From positions 620,001 through 684,000 of the forward strand of contig NZ_APAT01000015.1 in the NCBI RefSeq assembly GCF_000347775.1: a stretch of DNA of 64,000 bases, written 5' to 3'. How positions within the stretch are numbered: position 1 is the first letter of the stretch; each line of letters starts with the position of its first letter. Positions 37,193 to 45,550 of this stretch are shown piece after piece. A program made the translations under genes and the position numbers. The stretch comes from Marinobacter santoriniensis NKSG1 (GTDB lineage Bacteria > Pseudomonadota > Gammaproteobacteria > Pseudomonadales > Oleiphilaceae). Under the pieces are notes generated by a model. That model did not search any database. It saw only the letters and a list, made by a program, of their open reading frames with translations, and was not told the DNA's origin.

Positions 37193-38275
37193 TCAGTCTC
37201 CGAAAATGGCAGACCATTGTCTGACTAAAATGCTTTCCGAAAAATTGGAACGGACGATGTGAGCGTTTCTACTCAAATCCGCTTCCGACATACGCTCAAG
37301 GTTTAAATTTTCAAACTTACCGACTTTAAGGCCCATGCCGGTCAGGAATTGCCACTGGCTGACGTCACTTCTTATAAACACGGTTTTACCAAGCCCCAAC
37401 AGCGAAATGGTATTCCCCATCGCTTGCTGCCGTTTGTGATTGAAAACTGCAATATCGATATCGCGGAGAAAGTCCAAATAATCCTGATAGGGCATGAACT
37501 CAACCATAGGGATAAACTTATCGCCGAACCAACGCTTTCCGAGGTCCGCAATCTTGTTCGCATTCACCTTATTTCCATAGGAAAGCGGCACATAAATAGC
37601 GATATCATCGTTTTTGTATGGGAGTAGCTTTTCGAAAACCTCTTCATGATTGTTGCTAGGGTCTGACGAATTGCCCACAAGAATCTTTAGCGTGCCGCCA
37701 TTGTTCCGGGAGCCACTACCAGAAATCATCTCCGGGTCAACGATGTTGCTGAGGTACATCAAGCATTCATGATACTGGCCTTTGGCACCGTACCATTTTC
37801 TCGCAAGTTCAATATCACCGTTTATGTAGGTCACAAGATGGCCGATTCGATTTATTACAAACCGCCGATAGAACTCTTTTCGACGGCTGCTCAGGCCTCT
37901 TTCACGCTTATTGTATTGGTAGAGATCGCTCCCCCAAATTAACCAATAGCATTTCGGAAGTAACCAAGGGCAGCAAAACAGGAAAAATATGACACGCGAC
38001 ATAAAAAGCGCATGAAGTATGATCTTATCGGCCTTATGCATTCCAACCAAAAGACGCCAATATGCCTTTAAGGAACCAAGACCTTTTCGATTTGCTACAT
38101 ATATATTCCTGTTCGGTACTATCGAGTAATTTTTCCTGGCGCTACCACTCAACCAGAACTTATGTTCAGACTGGTCAAAGTTCCGACAAATGAAATCAAT
38201 GTAGGGCGGGATAAACTTATCCACATTAGCGACGTGAAAAATCAATTGATACGACCTGGCGAGAAAGAAGAGCAA
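37193..38275 (-). CDS. Fuc4NAc transferase, WecF-like (GT56)
   Basis: About 350-360 residues. Shared with WecF are WLIWGSDLYQYN (WecF: WHIWGADLYEL), MKILVGNSSD-like LKILVGNSSDPSNNHEEVF, VPLSYGNKVNANKI and the late FNHKRQQAMGNTISLLGLG. WecF adds Fuc4NAc from dTDP-Fuc4NAc to a lipid-linked sugar. The presence of rmlA, rmlB, wecE and an acetyltransferase on both sides supports the same donor. The start is uncertain: no good ATG exists, and either the TTG at 38275 or the TTG at 38245 (giving LIFHVANVDKF) is possible; the latter fits the fold better. Confidence 0.82.
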   Translation of the reverse strand: MLFFLARSYQLIFHVANVDKFIPPYIDFICRNFDQSEHKFWLSGSARKNYSIVPNRNIYVANRKGLGSLKAYWRLLVGMHKADKIILHALFMSRVIFFLFCCPWLLPKCYWLIWGSDLYQYNKRERGLSSRRKEFYRRFVINRIGHLVTYINGDIELARKWYGAKGQYHECLMYLSNIVDPEMISGSGSRNNGGTLKILVGNSSDPSNNHEEVFEKLLPYKNDDIAIYVPLSYGNKVNANKIADLGKRWFGDKFIPMVEFMPYQDYLDFLRDIDIAVFNHKRQQAMGNTISLLGLGKTVFIRSDVSQWQFLTGMGLKVGKFENLNLERMSEADLSRNAHIVRSNFSESILVRQWSAIFGD

Positions 38276-38312
38276 ACCGCTTTCATGTCTACTTTATGCG
38301 AGTCGAAGCTTT

Positions 38313-39365
38313 TCATAGAGAGATTCCCAAGCGCTCTCGTTGGTAACTTCCATCCTGAACCCGCTTGCACCACTCAAGATTAGCAAGATACCACTCAATG
38401 GTTTTGCGAATACCCGTCTCGAAGGTTTCCTCTGGTGTCCAGCCAAGCTCTTCCTTGATTTTCTTGGCATCAATGGCGTATCGGTGATCGTGGCCGGGGC
38501 GGTCTTCAACGTGGGTAATCAGGTCCCGGTAGATCATGGTACTGGGTCGCAATTCCTGGAGGATATCGCAGATGATCAGTACAACATCGATATTCTGCTT
38601 TTCGTTGTGCCCGCCAATATTATATGTCTCACCGGGCACGCCATTCGTGACCACTTTGTGCAGAGCTCTTGCGTGGTCCTCCACGTACAACCAGTCGCGG
38701 ATCTGGTCGCCCTTCCCATAGATTGGCAACGGCTTTCCATCAAGGGCATTCAATATTACCAGGGGAATGAGCTTTTCCGGGAAATGATACGGACCGTAGT
38801 TGTTGCTGCAGTTGGTAACCAGCGTAGGCAGGCCATAGGTACGCTGCCACGCCCGGACCAGATGATCTGAACTCGCCTTGCTGGCACTGTAGGGGCTACT
38901 TGGAGCATAGGAGGTTTCTTCTGTGAAGAGCCCCTCTGGCCCCTCTAGATCCCCATACACCTCGTCGGTACTGATATGGTGAAAGCGGAAATTTGCTCGA
39001 CGGCTTTCGCTAAGCCCTTGCCAATATTGGCGGGCTGCTTCAAGCAACGTGTAAGTACCCACAATGTTGGTTTCGATAAACGCTGCCGGCCCATCAATTG
39101 ACCGATCCACGTGGCTTTCCGCTGCCAGGTGCATGATGGCGTCTGGCCGATGTTGTTCTAAAACACGATCAACCTCGGTGCGGTTGCAGATATCGACTTT
39201 TTCAAAGCAGTATCGATCGCTGTTACTAACCTCGGCGAGGCTTTCAAGGTTACCGGCATAAGTCAGTTTATCCAGGTTCACCACTTCATCATGGGTGTGC
39301 CTGATGATATGACGTATAACTGCAGAACCGATGAATCCTGCCCCTCCTGTTACTAACAGCTTCAT
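38313..39365 (-). CDS. rmlB: dTDP-glucose 4,6-dehydratase
   Basis: Makes dTDP-4-keto-6-deoxyglucose, the branch point for both aminotransferases. 350 residues. [19 protein letters not shown] (NAD site), [11 protein letters not shown] (catalytic Thr-Asp-Glu) and [16 protein letters not shown] (Tyr-x3-Lys) are all present. It is separated from rmlA by four genes, whereas rml genes are usually adjacent. It starts 73 bp after the shorter wzz gene. Confidence 0.96.
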   Translation of the reverse strand: MKLLVTGGAGFIGSAVIRHIIRHTHDEVVNLDKLTYAGNLESLAEVSNSDRYCFEKVDICNRTEVDRVLEQHRPDAIMHLAAESHVDRSIDGPAAFIETNIVGTYTLLEAARQYWQGLSESRRANFRFHHISTDEVYGDLEGPEGLFTEETSYAPSSPYSASKASSDHLVRAWQRTYGLPTLVTNCSNNYGPYHFPEKLIPLVILNALDGKPLPIYGKGDQIRDWLYVEDHARALHKVVTNGVPGETYNIGGHNEKQNIDVVLIICDILQELRPSTMIYRDLITHVEDRPGHDHRYAIDAKKIKEELGWTPEETFETGIRKTIEWYLANLEWCKRVQDGSYQRERLGISL

Positions 39366-39438
39366 AACGCAATCCGTTTCAATATAGAGTTAACTGATGC
39401 GGCCTACTAAAACCACGGAAGCAGCGCTCCACGAGCAC

Positions 39439-40197
39439 TCAGCTTTTTTGAGCCATCTGGGTTCGAACGGCAACGAGGAACTCTGTAAAAAACGCAGCAA
39501 ACACGCCAAGCATTCCTCCTAAAATGACTGACAACGCAACAATCAACGTCCGCCTCGGCCCTGTCGGGTCAACACTCTGTCGGGCAATCACCAAGGATTT
39601 CGCCGGCAGAAAGCTCGACAATTCGAGCTGCAGGTTTAATTTTCTATCCACGGCCGATGCCAGTGCCTCACCGGTGACACCGTCTTTTTTCAGGGATGCG
39701 ACCAGGTCACTGGTGGACTCAATCTGCTTTTTCAATCGGTTCCGTCGCTGGTCCAGATCCTTGGTCTGATCTTCCGCCACTTGATCCATCAATGTTGTAT
39801 GAATGCGCTTTACCAGGTCAGCATGGTTTTCGCCAGCTTCCGTAATAATCTTGACCAGGTATGTGTCTTTCGGGTTCTCGAATGCAACATTGAATGGCAG
39901 CCGACCGTTTTCCGACTCGTAGCGGGCTTTCGTCTCCGGCAACCAACGAGTTTCCAGAGTGGCCATAAGGGCAGGCGGTGCCGTGAGAGGCTGATCCGAT
40001 GCCACCATGGCACCCTGTATCAGGCTCGTGTAACGATAGGTGTTGTCGGCCATCAGGGCGTACCCCACACCTGCCACGGTACACACAAGCATGACAAGGT
40101 AAAAAATGCGCCTCCGTCGGACGAAGGTTACGGTCAGATCGACCAGGCTGATCTCATCATTGCCGTTGTGGCATAAATCCATTGGACGGTTATTCAT
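39439..40197 (-). CDS. Wzz-family chain-length regulator, short form
   Basis: 252 residues with the two membrane helices of Wzz proteins: about 30-50 (FYLVMLVCTVAGVGYALMAD) and about 215-240 (TLIVALSVILGGMLGVFAAF), the second preceded by the Pro/Gly-rich DPTGPRR. The periplasmic part is shorter than in the neighbouring paralogue at 40327. It lacks a tyrosine-kinase domain. It follows the third ops element (40251-40262) and could be the first gene of a second transcription unit. Confidence 0.82.
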   Translation of the reverse strand: MNNRPMDLCHNGNDEISLVDLTVTFVRRRRIFYLVMLVCTVAGVGYALMADNTYRYTSLIQGAMVASDQPLTAPPALMATLETRWLPETKARYESENGRLPFNVAFENPKDTYLVKIITEAGENHADLVKRIHTTLMDQVAEDQTKDLDQRRNRLKKQIESTSDLVASLKKDGVTGEALASAVDRKLNLQLELSSFLPAKSLVIARQSVDPTGPRRTLIVALSVILGGMLGVFAAFFTEFLVAVRTQMAQKS

Positions 40198-40250
40198 CGG
40201 TTCTATCTGCTGCTTTTATAGTCTTTCATAAGTATTTTTTTGCATTCGAC

Positions 40251-40262
40251 CACGCTACCGCC
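40251..40262 (-). promoter_or_regulatory. ops element 3 (RfaH recruitment), between the two wzz genes
   Basis: Minus strand GGCGGTAGCGTG, an exact match to the known ops consensus GGCGGTAGnnTG, in the 129-bp gap between the wzz genes and 53 bp before the shorter one. A poor promoter-like pair (TTCAGC, 17 bp, GATAAG) lies just upstream. It could load RfaH on a new transcript or reload it mid-operon. Confidence 0.75.
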
Positions 40263-40326
40263 CCATCCACCTTATCTGATGTCCTGAGGCCAAGCTGAAC
40301 GATTGTACGGAAAGACCGTGCCGGTT

Positions 40327-41289
40327 TCAGTTACTTTGCGTTAGGGCCACGTCGCTCGCAGAGCCATTTTCCCGCTTGATAAACGCGCGAACAAAGACGA
40401 CGAACACGCCCAACATGCCTCCAAGCAGGGTCGCGAGCACGGCCATGAGAGCCCGTTTGGGACCACTTTTATCTTGCGGCGGAACAGCCGGATCTATCGT
40501 CCTGAAAATATATTCCGGCTGTGCGTTGGCGAGCATGATAATGCGGGTCTCCTTTTCGATCAGTTGATAGAACACCCGCTGCATGTCAGCGTTGCTTGTT
40601 TCGCGAAGCTTCTTCTCGAGATAATCCATTCGCGCCTGGGATTCCTGTACATCCTGAGCTCGCATGTGTTCGTTGATGTCCTGAATCAGCCAGCTAACCC
40701 AGTTACTGGCGGCCATCGGTGAATAACTGGTGATGCTCAGAATAAGCATGCCGTTTTCACTGTTCTGACTGACATTGAGCTGCCGGCGGAATGTTTTTAC
40801 CAGATCCCAATCGGTAGGCTCAAAGCTCTCGCCTTCATCATTCGTGAGCCACTTATCGGCATGGGGGTTGTATACCTCTGTGTTATAGCGCCAGGTTTTG
40901 GTTTTTTCGCTCCAGCCGGTAGTGGCCATGATAGGCACGGCCAACTGATGACGGTGAATAAAGTCCGTCAAAAATGCCCTGGACTGCAATACCTCTTTTG
41001 CGATCGCCGTTTTGTTGGTGTCGCTACTCCCGAGATTCACACCAGCCAAGCTGGCCAACCCACTTAACTGGCCGCTGATCTGCATTCCACCGCTGCTATC
41101 CTGCGCGGGCGCCACCACGGCTGAGGCGGTGTAAACATTTGGTTTGTACAACGCGTACCCGACGCCAGCAGCTGCACACAAAAACGTAATTACAATAATC
41201 AGCCATTTGCCCTGCCACAAGGTGGCAAACAGGGCCCGGAGATCAATTTCGTCCTCGGCGCAAGAAAATTTCTGCACAGCCTGATTCAT
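40327..41289 (-). CDS. wzz: Wzz-family polysaccharide co-polymerase
   Basis: Sets chain length with Wzy in the inner membrane. 320 residues. Wzz N-terminal region EIDLRALFATLWQGKWLIIV opens the first helix. A periplasmic helical domain follows with LDYLEKKLRETSNADMQRVF, then the Pro-rich DPAVPPQDKSGPKRA and the second helix LMAVLATLLGGMLGVFVVFV. There is no Walker kinase domain, so no BY-kinase/phosphatase pair is encoded in the visible locus. It starts 18 bp after wza. Confidence 0.9.
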   Translation of the reverse strand: MNQAVQKFSCAEDEIDLRALFATLWQGKWLIIVITFLCAAAGVGYALYKPNVYTASAVVAPAQDSSGGMQISGQLSGLASLAGVNLGSSDTNKTAIAKEVLQSRAFLTDFIHRHQLAVPIMATTGWSEKTKTWRYNTEVYNPHADKWLTNDEGESFEPTDWDLVKTFRRQLNVSQNSENGMLILSITSYSPMAASNWVSWLIQDINEHMRAQDVQESQARMDYLEKKLRETSNADMQRVFYQLIEKETRIIMLANAQPEYIFRTIDPAVPPQDKSGPKRALMAVLATLLGGMLGVFVVFVRAFIKRENGSASDVALTQSN

Positions 41290-41307
41290 AACAAAGTGCC
41301 TATATTG

Positions 41308-43854
41308 TTACAGGTTGCCAACGGCTGCAGCACCAAGAGCCATCTGGTACACAATCTGGCTCACGTTCGTCCAGAGCTCCAGCTGATTCAAGCGATCGAC
41401 GTCTATCGGCATGATAATGGTGTCACCCGGCGCCAGTCTCTGACTGCTGCCGCCGAACCAGTGGCTACGCTCTGGCAAGAGTACGGAACCATCGGCTTTG
41501 ACCACATAGACACGGCTGGGGTCAGCCTGTCGGGTGGGGCCGCCAGAACGCTCAAGGTAGTCGTCGACGGTGAGGCCCGGTTGATAGAGGTGACTGGTCG
41601 GAAACTGGACTTCCCCAAAGACCGAAACGGATTGCGGAATACTGGGAACCGTTAGCGTATCGCCATCCTGGAGTCGGATAGGCATCTCTGCTTTGCCATT
41701 CACGATAGCAGGCAGGTTGATCACCATTCGACCGACCGGACGACTGCTCTGCACCTCCTCCAGCAGATCTTGTGCCTGCTGGGCATTCTGGCCCTGGTTT
41801 CCGAAATCCTTTCCACGCAGCTGCACACCCAGGAGATCACCCTTCAAACGCTGCTCTGCCTCACGCAGACGTTGAGCTTCCCGCTGGCGGAGCTTTTCCC
41901 GGGTAAACACAGCCCCTTTGGGAAACGCATTCTCTGTAAGCCCTCCTGCTCTCGCGAGCACACCTTTGAGAGTTTCGCCATCCCGGAAGGTATACACCCC
42001 GGGATAGCGGACTTCACCTTTCAGTTCCACCGTCCGGGTTTTTGCAAAGTCCGGGATGGACTTGATCAGGATGCGATCCCGGCTTCTCAACGCCAAGTCG
42101 GAGTCACCCGTCATGGCATCTGCCAAGTCCACAGTGAAGATGGTAGTTTTTTCAACACCGCTTTCATCCGTGGTATGGCGAGCAACTTCTGCCCTCATAA
42201 GAGAAGCCGAGTCCTTTAATCCACCGGCAATGAACAGTGCATCTGCCAATCGGTGGGTCGCAGGCATGGGGTAATCGCCAGGATAGCGAACCGGGCCACT
42301 GATGCTGATAATCTGTTGCGGTTGCCCCGGGCTTGCCTGAGCTTTCAAGCGCTGTAAAACAGGTTCAAAAAGCACAGACCGGGTATATGCCGGCAGGGTA
42401 TTTTCCTGCGGCTCATCGGAGCGTCCGGGGGTAACAGTCGCCTGGTCAGTGCCCTCTGAAGCAACGTCTACCTTACCCCCATCCGAGAAGAAGAGTAGCC
42501 GATCCTTTTCCGACAACGTCAAATCTTTGGGCCCACCCGGATTAGCCAAGGCTTTCCGAAGACGAAGGTTCAATACAGAGATGGTGTCATTGGTAGGATC
42601 CGTGCGCACGATCGCCGCATAGTTTTTATCGGCTATCGGCAACAGATCGCTGTCAAGATTACGGATCAAGGAGCTAACGCGCATCCCGGGCACCCACGCA
42701 AACTTGCCCGTGTGCGTTGCCGCACCTTTGACTTCCACATACTGGCCGGTTACGTCCGCAATCGACGGTACGTGGATCAAGTCACCCGCCTGAACGGGTG
42801 CCGTGCGGCCTTCCGGGCGGGTAAAATCCGCTTCTGCAATAATCCTCAGGAAGTCTTTGTTCGTGCGCTCAATATTGATTCGGCCGGGATAAGCCTGGGA
42901 AGTCAGTCCGCCCGCCAGCGCGATCAGGTCCGCAATCGAAGTCTTTCCTTTCAATTCGTACAAAGCAGGGCGGTTGACTTCACCCTCAATGCCAACGCGC
43001 TTCCCCACCGGAGGGATAAAGATGACGTCGCCGGGCTGCAGGCGGTCGTCTCCAGAGTTGTCTCCATGCAACAACAGCTGATAAAGGTCCAGCGTTCCTA
43101 CTACCTTGCCGTCTCGCTTGTGCTGGACACGCCGTAACGAGCCCGATTTCTTGATTCCCCCAGCCACATAAAGCGTATTGGTCATGGTGGCAAGGGAGCT
43201 GACGGTATAAGACCCGGGATTGCGGGCTTCACCCAGCACGAACACTCGCATACTTCGCAGTTCACCCAGGGACACACTGACTTCAACGCCAATGTATTGT
43301 TCGGACACTTGCTTTCGGATTTTCTGTCTTGCCTGATCGAAAGTCAGCCCTGCCACACTCATCGGACCGGATTGCGGAAAACTGATGGTGCCGTCACGGC
43401 TCACAGGCAACTGGAGAGACTGGTTTTCCTTACCCCACAGTTGAATATTGAGGACATCGCCCGGTCCCAGAGTATAGCGTGCTGGCACGGGGATTTCGGT
43501 AACGGGTGCAAAGGTTGTGGGGCTTCCGGCAAACAGATCGTAGCCGTATGGCTTCAGCTCGTCGCTATTGCGGGATTGATCTCCCTTTTCCGCGGACTGG
43601 TCGGACGAACGGGTGTTTTTACTGTCCTCATTCTGGTCGACCGGGTCAACCACATTCACCGTCTCCGGGCGCTTCCCAACCGAGTTATCCGATTTAAGGC
43701 TACTGAGATCGATTCCGTATTGCCGGGCCAGAGCTTTCTGTTGGGCTTCCGGAAGCTGCCTGAATTGTTCGATCTGTGCCTGGCTTATCGATTGGGCCGA
43801 TGCCACAACGGGCAGAAGTAACGCCAATGGAAGCAATAAATGTTTCAGAGTCAC
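41308..43854 (-). CDS. wza: Wza-family outer-membrane polysaccharide export protein, long multi-SLBB form
   Basis: Secretin-like channel for export of the finished polymer. 848 residues, more than twice E. coli Wza. The N-terminal export domain (RYTLGPGDVLNIQLWGKENQ) is followed by at least six SLBB units, each starting like VFVLGEARNPGSYTV, VGIEGEVNRPALYEL or ISGPVRYPGDYPM. The start is GTG at 43854 with AGGA upstream. The signal peptide (LLLPLALLLPVVASAQS) lacks a lipobox Cys, unlike E. coli Wza. I recall similar long proteins (OtnA/WbfF) from Vibrio cholerae O139 loci, also beside a Wzz protein. Confidence 0.9.
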   Translation of the reverse strand: MTLKHLLLPLALLLPVVASAQSISQAQIEQFRQLPEAQQKALARQYGIDLSSLKSDNSVGKRPETVNVVDPVDQNEDSKNTRSSDQSAEKGDQSRNSDELKPYGYDLFAGSPTTFAPVTEIPVPARYTLGPGDVLNIQLWGKENQSLQLPVSRDGTISFPQSGPMSVAGLTFDQARQKIRKQVSEQYIGVEVSVSLGELRSMRVFVLGEARNPGSYTVSSLATMTNTLYVAGGIKKSGSLRRVQHKRDGKVVGTLDLYQLLLHGDNSGDDRLQPGDVIFIPPVGKRVGIEGEVNRPALYELKGKTSIADLIALAGGLTSQAYPGRINIERTNKDFLRIIAEADFTRPEGRTAPVQAGDLIHVPSIADVTGQYVEVKGAATHTGKFAWVPGMRVSSLIRNLDSDLLPIADKNYAAIVRTDPTNDTISVLNLRLRKALANPGGPKDLTLSEKDRLLFFSDGGKVDVASEGTDQATVTPGRSDEPQENTLPAYTRSVLFEPVLQRLKAQASPGQPQQIISISGPVRYPGDYPMPATHRLADALFIAGGLKDSASLMRAEVARHTTDESGVEKTTIFTVDLADAMTGDSDLALRSRDRILIKSIPDFAKTRTVELKGEVRYPGVYTFRDGETLKGVLARAGGLTENAFPKGAVFTREKLRQREAQRLREAEQRLKGDLLGVQLRGKDFGNQGQNAQQAQDLLEEVQSSRPVGRMVINLPAIVNGKAEMPIRLQDGDTLTVPSIPQSVSVFGEVQFPTSHLYQPGLTVDDYLERSGGPTRQADPSRVYVVKADGSVLLPERSHWFGGSSQRLAPGDTIIMPIDVDRLNQLELWTNVSQIVYQMALGAAAVGNL

Positions 43855-43877
43855 TGGGTATTTCCTGAGTGCGAATG

Positions 43878-45356
43878 TCAGAAACGGTAAGTCCAGTCAG
43901 CCCCAAGGGCCCACTGTTCCTTTTTTCCGCTCAAATAATCGATGGATTTGTCCGTTGCCTGGAGGCTCAGGTTAAGCCATCCCTGAAGAACCTCAGTACC
44001 ATATCCAAGATCAAGGATGGCCAAGTTCTGGTCGCGAGAGGGAACGGTATAGAACACATCCTGATCTCCTACAACGGTCCGGCTGACACCATCCTCATTG
44101 AGCCTTGCGTAGGTTACTTTGGCGTTAAACCGACTCCCCTCCGTGAAAAAGTGATAGCCGCCAAAGGTTATGGCTTCCGCATCGCCGTCGAAGCTCGTTG
44201 CCATATTTCGGCCATAGTAGCGATAGCCCGTCCGATAACGGCCGTGGTCATAGGTTATGTTCGGAATGGCGCCGCCTGTCAGGTCATCTGCCAGGGTATT
44301 GGTATATTCGAGGAACCACTGCTGATCGCCATTCAACCATTGGGTGGTCCAATCGGCGCCAAACAGCCAGGACTTGCGGGCCGGGAAGGCCCCTGCCTCA
44401 TCCTCCCCCATCATTTGTGCATACAACCCCATGGATTGCTCGCCAACCGCAAAGCCATATCGTATGTCTATGCTGCCAAGCTGATTGCCCGGGTCGCTTT
44501 CCTCCAGCTGGCCGTTATCACGACCAATCAGGGCATTCCAGATGGTAGAGGCGCCCTCCGGTCGTCCCTCCCCACCAAACATAATGGCGCGGGAAAAGCC
44601 GACATCCAACCCATCGATGGGCCTTAACGCCAACCGCATGCCCAACAACTTGGCGTTCGGAACGGCTCGGGCATGCTCATACTCACCAGCGATAAGTGTC
44701 AGTTGCCAGGGGCCAATCCAACTCAACCAGGGTGTTTCAGACTCAGACGTGTTCCGCCGATTCAACCACACAGACGGCATGGGGCGGGCGTTATCAGACA
44801 GGATGAGGCTGGACTGCCAGCCAGGTCCCCACCAGCGATCGATCGCTCCGGCGCCTAGAACCCAGTTCCCTGTAGTCCAAGCTGCATAAGAACCGTCCAG
44901 TCGCAGGTTTTCATCATCGTCTGGATCAGCGGCGTAGGCCGGCTTGATACCTATGGTCCAGGAATCCCCCTGCCATTGCAGATCTGCAGAAACGGCTGTC
45001 TCTGAACGACTATCGCCAAAACCCCGGAACGCAGGAACATTCGACGTTACCCCCATGCGAAATTCGCCCCGAAACCCGGACTGGGCCTGTTGGGACTGTT
45101 CAAACCGCAAATAGGCCGCTGCCTCACCAACCGACGAGGCGTCCGTCGCAATGTCCCGCCGGGCACCATTTTCTATAGCGCTCCACATCAACGGCCATGT
45201 CGTAACCGGCCGATTCAGGTGGCCACGATCCGCCAGTTTCTGAATGGCAAACCTCGCTCGGCTATCGCTCGTGCCCAGCCATGGAGAAGCAAACGATTGG
45301 AGGCTGGCTAGACACGCTACCGCCCCACCGACCAGGGCCCAGTGTTTTGAGGTCAT
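43878..45356 (-). CDS. wzi: Wzi-family capsule assembly outer-membrane protein
   Basis: Outer-membrane barrel that helps anchor capsule at the surface. 492 residues from the ATG at 45354-45356; an upstream in-frame start at 45395 would disturb the signal peptide. Residues 1-24 are the signal peptide (WALVGGAVACLASLQSFA). The rest alternates beta strands rich in Trp and Tyr (GSYAAWTTGNWVLGAGAIDR, RWWGPGWQSSLILSDNARPM), the latter typical of Wzi, and ends in WTYRF with a terminal Phe as barrels need. It is the first gene of the locus; ops elements lie in its leader and its signal-peptide codons. Confidence 0.9.
   Translation of the reverse strand: MTSKHWALVGGAVACLASLQSFASPWLGTSDSRARFAIQKLADRGHLNRPVTTWPLMWSAIENGARRDIATDASSVGEAAAYLRFEQSQQAQSGFRGEFRMGVTSNVPAFRGFGDSRSETAVSADLQWQGDSWTIGIKPAYAADPDDDENLRLDGSYAAWTTGNWVLGAGAIDRWWGPGWQSSLILSDNARPMPSVWLNRRNTSESETPWLSWIGPWQLTLIAGEYEHARAVPNAKLLGMRLALRPIDGLDVGFSRAIMFGGEGRPEGASTIWNALIGRDNGQLEESDPGNQLGSIDIRYGFAVGEQSMGLYAQMMGEDEAGAFPARKSWLFGADWTTQWLNGDQQWFLEYTNTLADDLTGGAIPNITYDHGRYRTGYRYYGRNMATSFDGDAEAITFGGYHFFTEGSRFNAKVTYARLNEDGVSRTVVGDQDVFYTVPSRDQNLAILDLGYGTEVLQGWLNLSLQATDKSIDYLSGKKEQWALGADWTYRF
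45313..45324 (-). promoter_or_regulatory. ops element 2, inside the wzi signal-peptide codons
   Basis: Minus strand GGCGGTAGCGTG, identical to element 3 and matching the ops consensus. It encodes the Gly-Ala-Val-Ala-Cys part of the Wzi signal peptide in a shifted frame, about 100 nt downstream of the proposed transcription start. Confidence 0.65.
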
Positions 45357-45392
45357 AAATTCCAAACTGTTAAGGCAAGGTCGAGACTTTGG

Positions 45393-45404
45393 CAAGCTAC
45401 CGCC
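45393..45404 (-). promoter_or_regulatory. ops element 1, in the wzi leader
   Basis: Minus strand GGCGGTAGCTTG, matching GGCGGTAGnnTG, 37 nt before the wzi ATG and roughly 25 nt after the proposed transcription start. This is the position ops sites have in RfaH-controlled operons (part of the JUMPstart region). Confidence 0.75.
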
Positions 45405-45433
45405 AACTCGATCCTTGTCAGGCGATCAGAGAT

Positions 45434-45462
45434 ATTCGAGTGAGGCCGCAATTTTACGTCAA
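45434..45462 (-). promoter_or_regulatory. Probable sigma-70 promoter of the polysaccharide locus
   Basis: Minus strand TTGACG (45457-45462), 17 bp, TCGAAT (45434-45439): five of six and four of six consensus bases. It predicts a transcript start near 45427 and a leader of about 70 nt carrying ops element 1. The 194-bp gap between the permease gene and wzi holds no other recognised feature. Confidence 0.55.
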
Positions 45463-45550
45463 CAAGATGGACATACAAGTTACGAAGGGGCCTTACGAAC
45501 GCTTTAGGGAGAGTTTTCAGTCAAAGGTTGTCAAAACGCTCAGGCACTTA

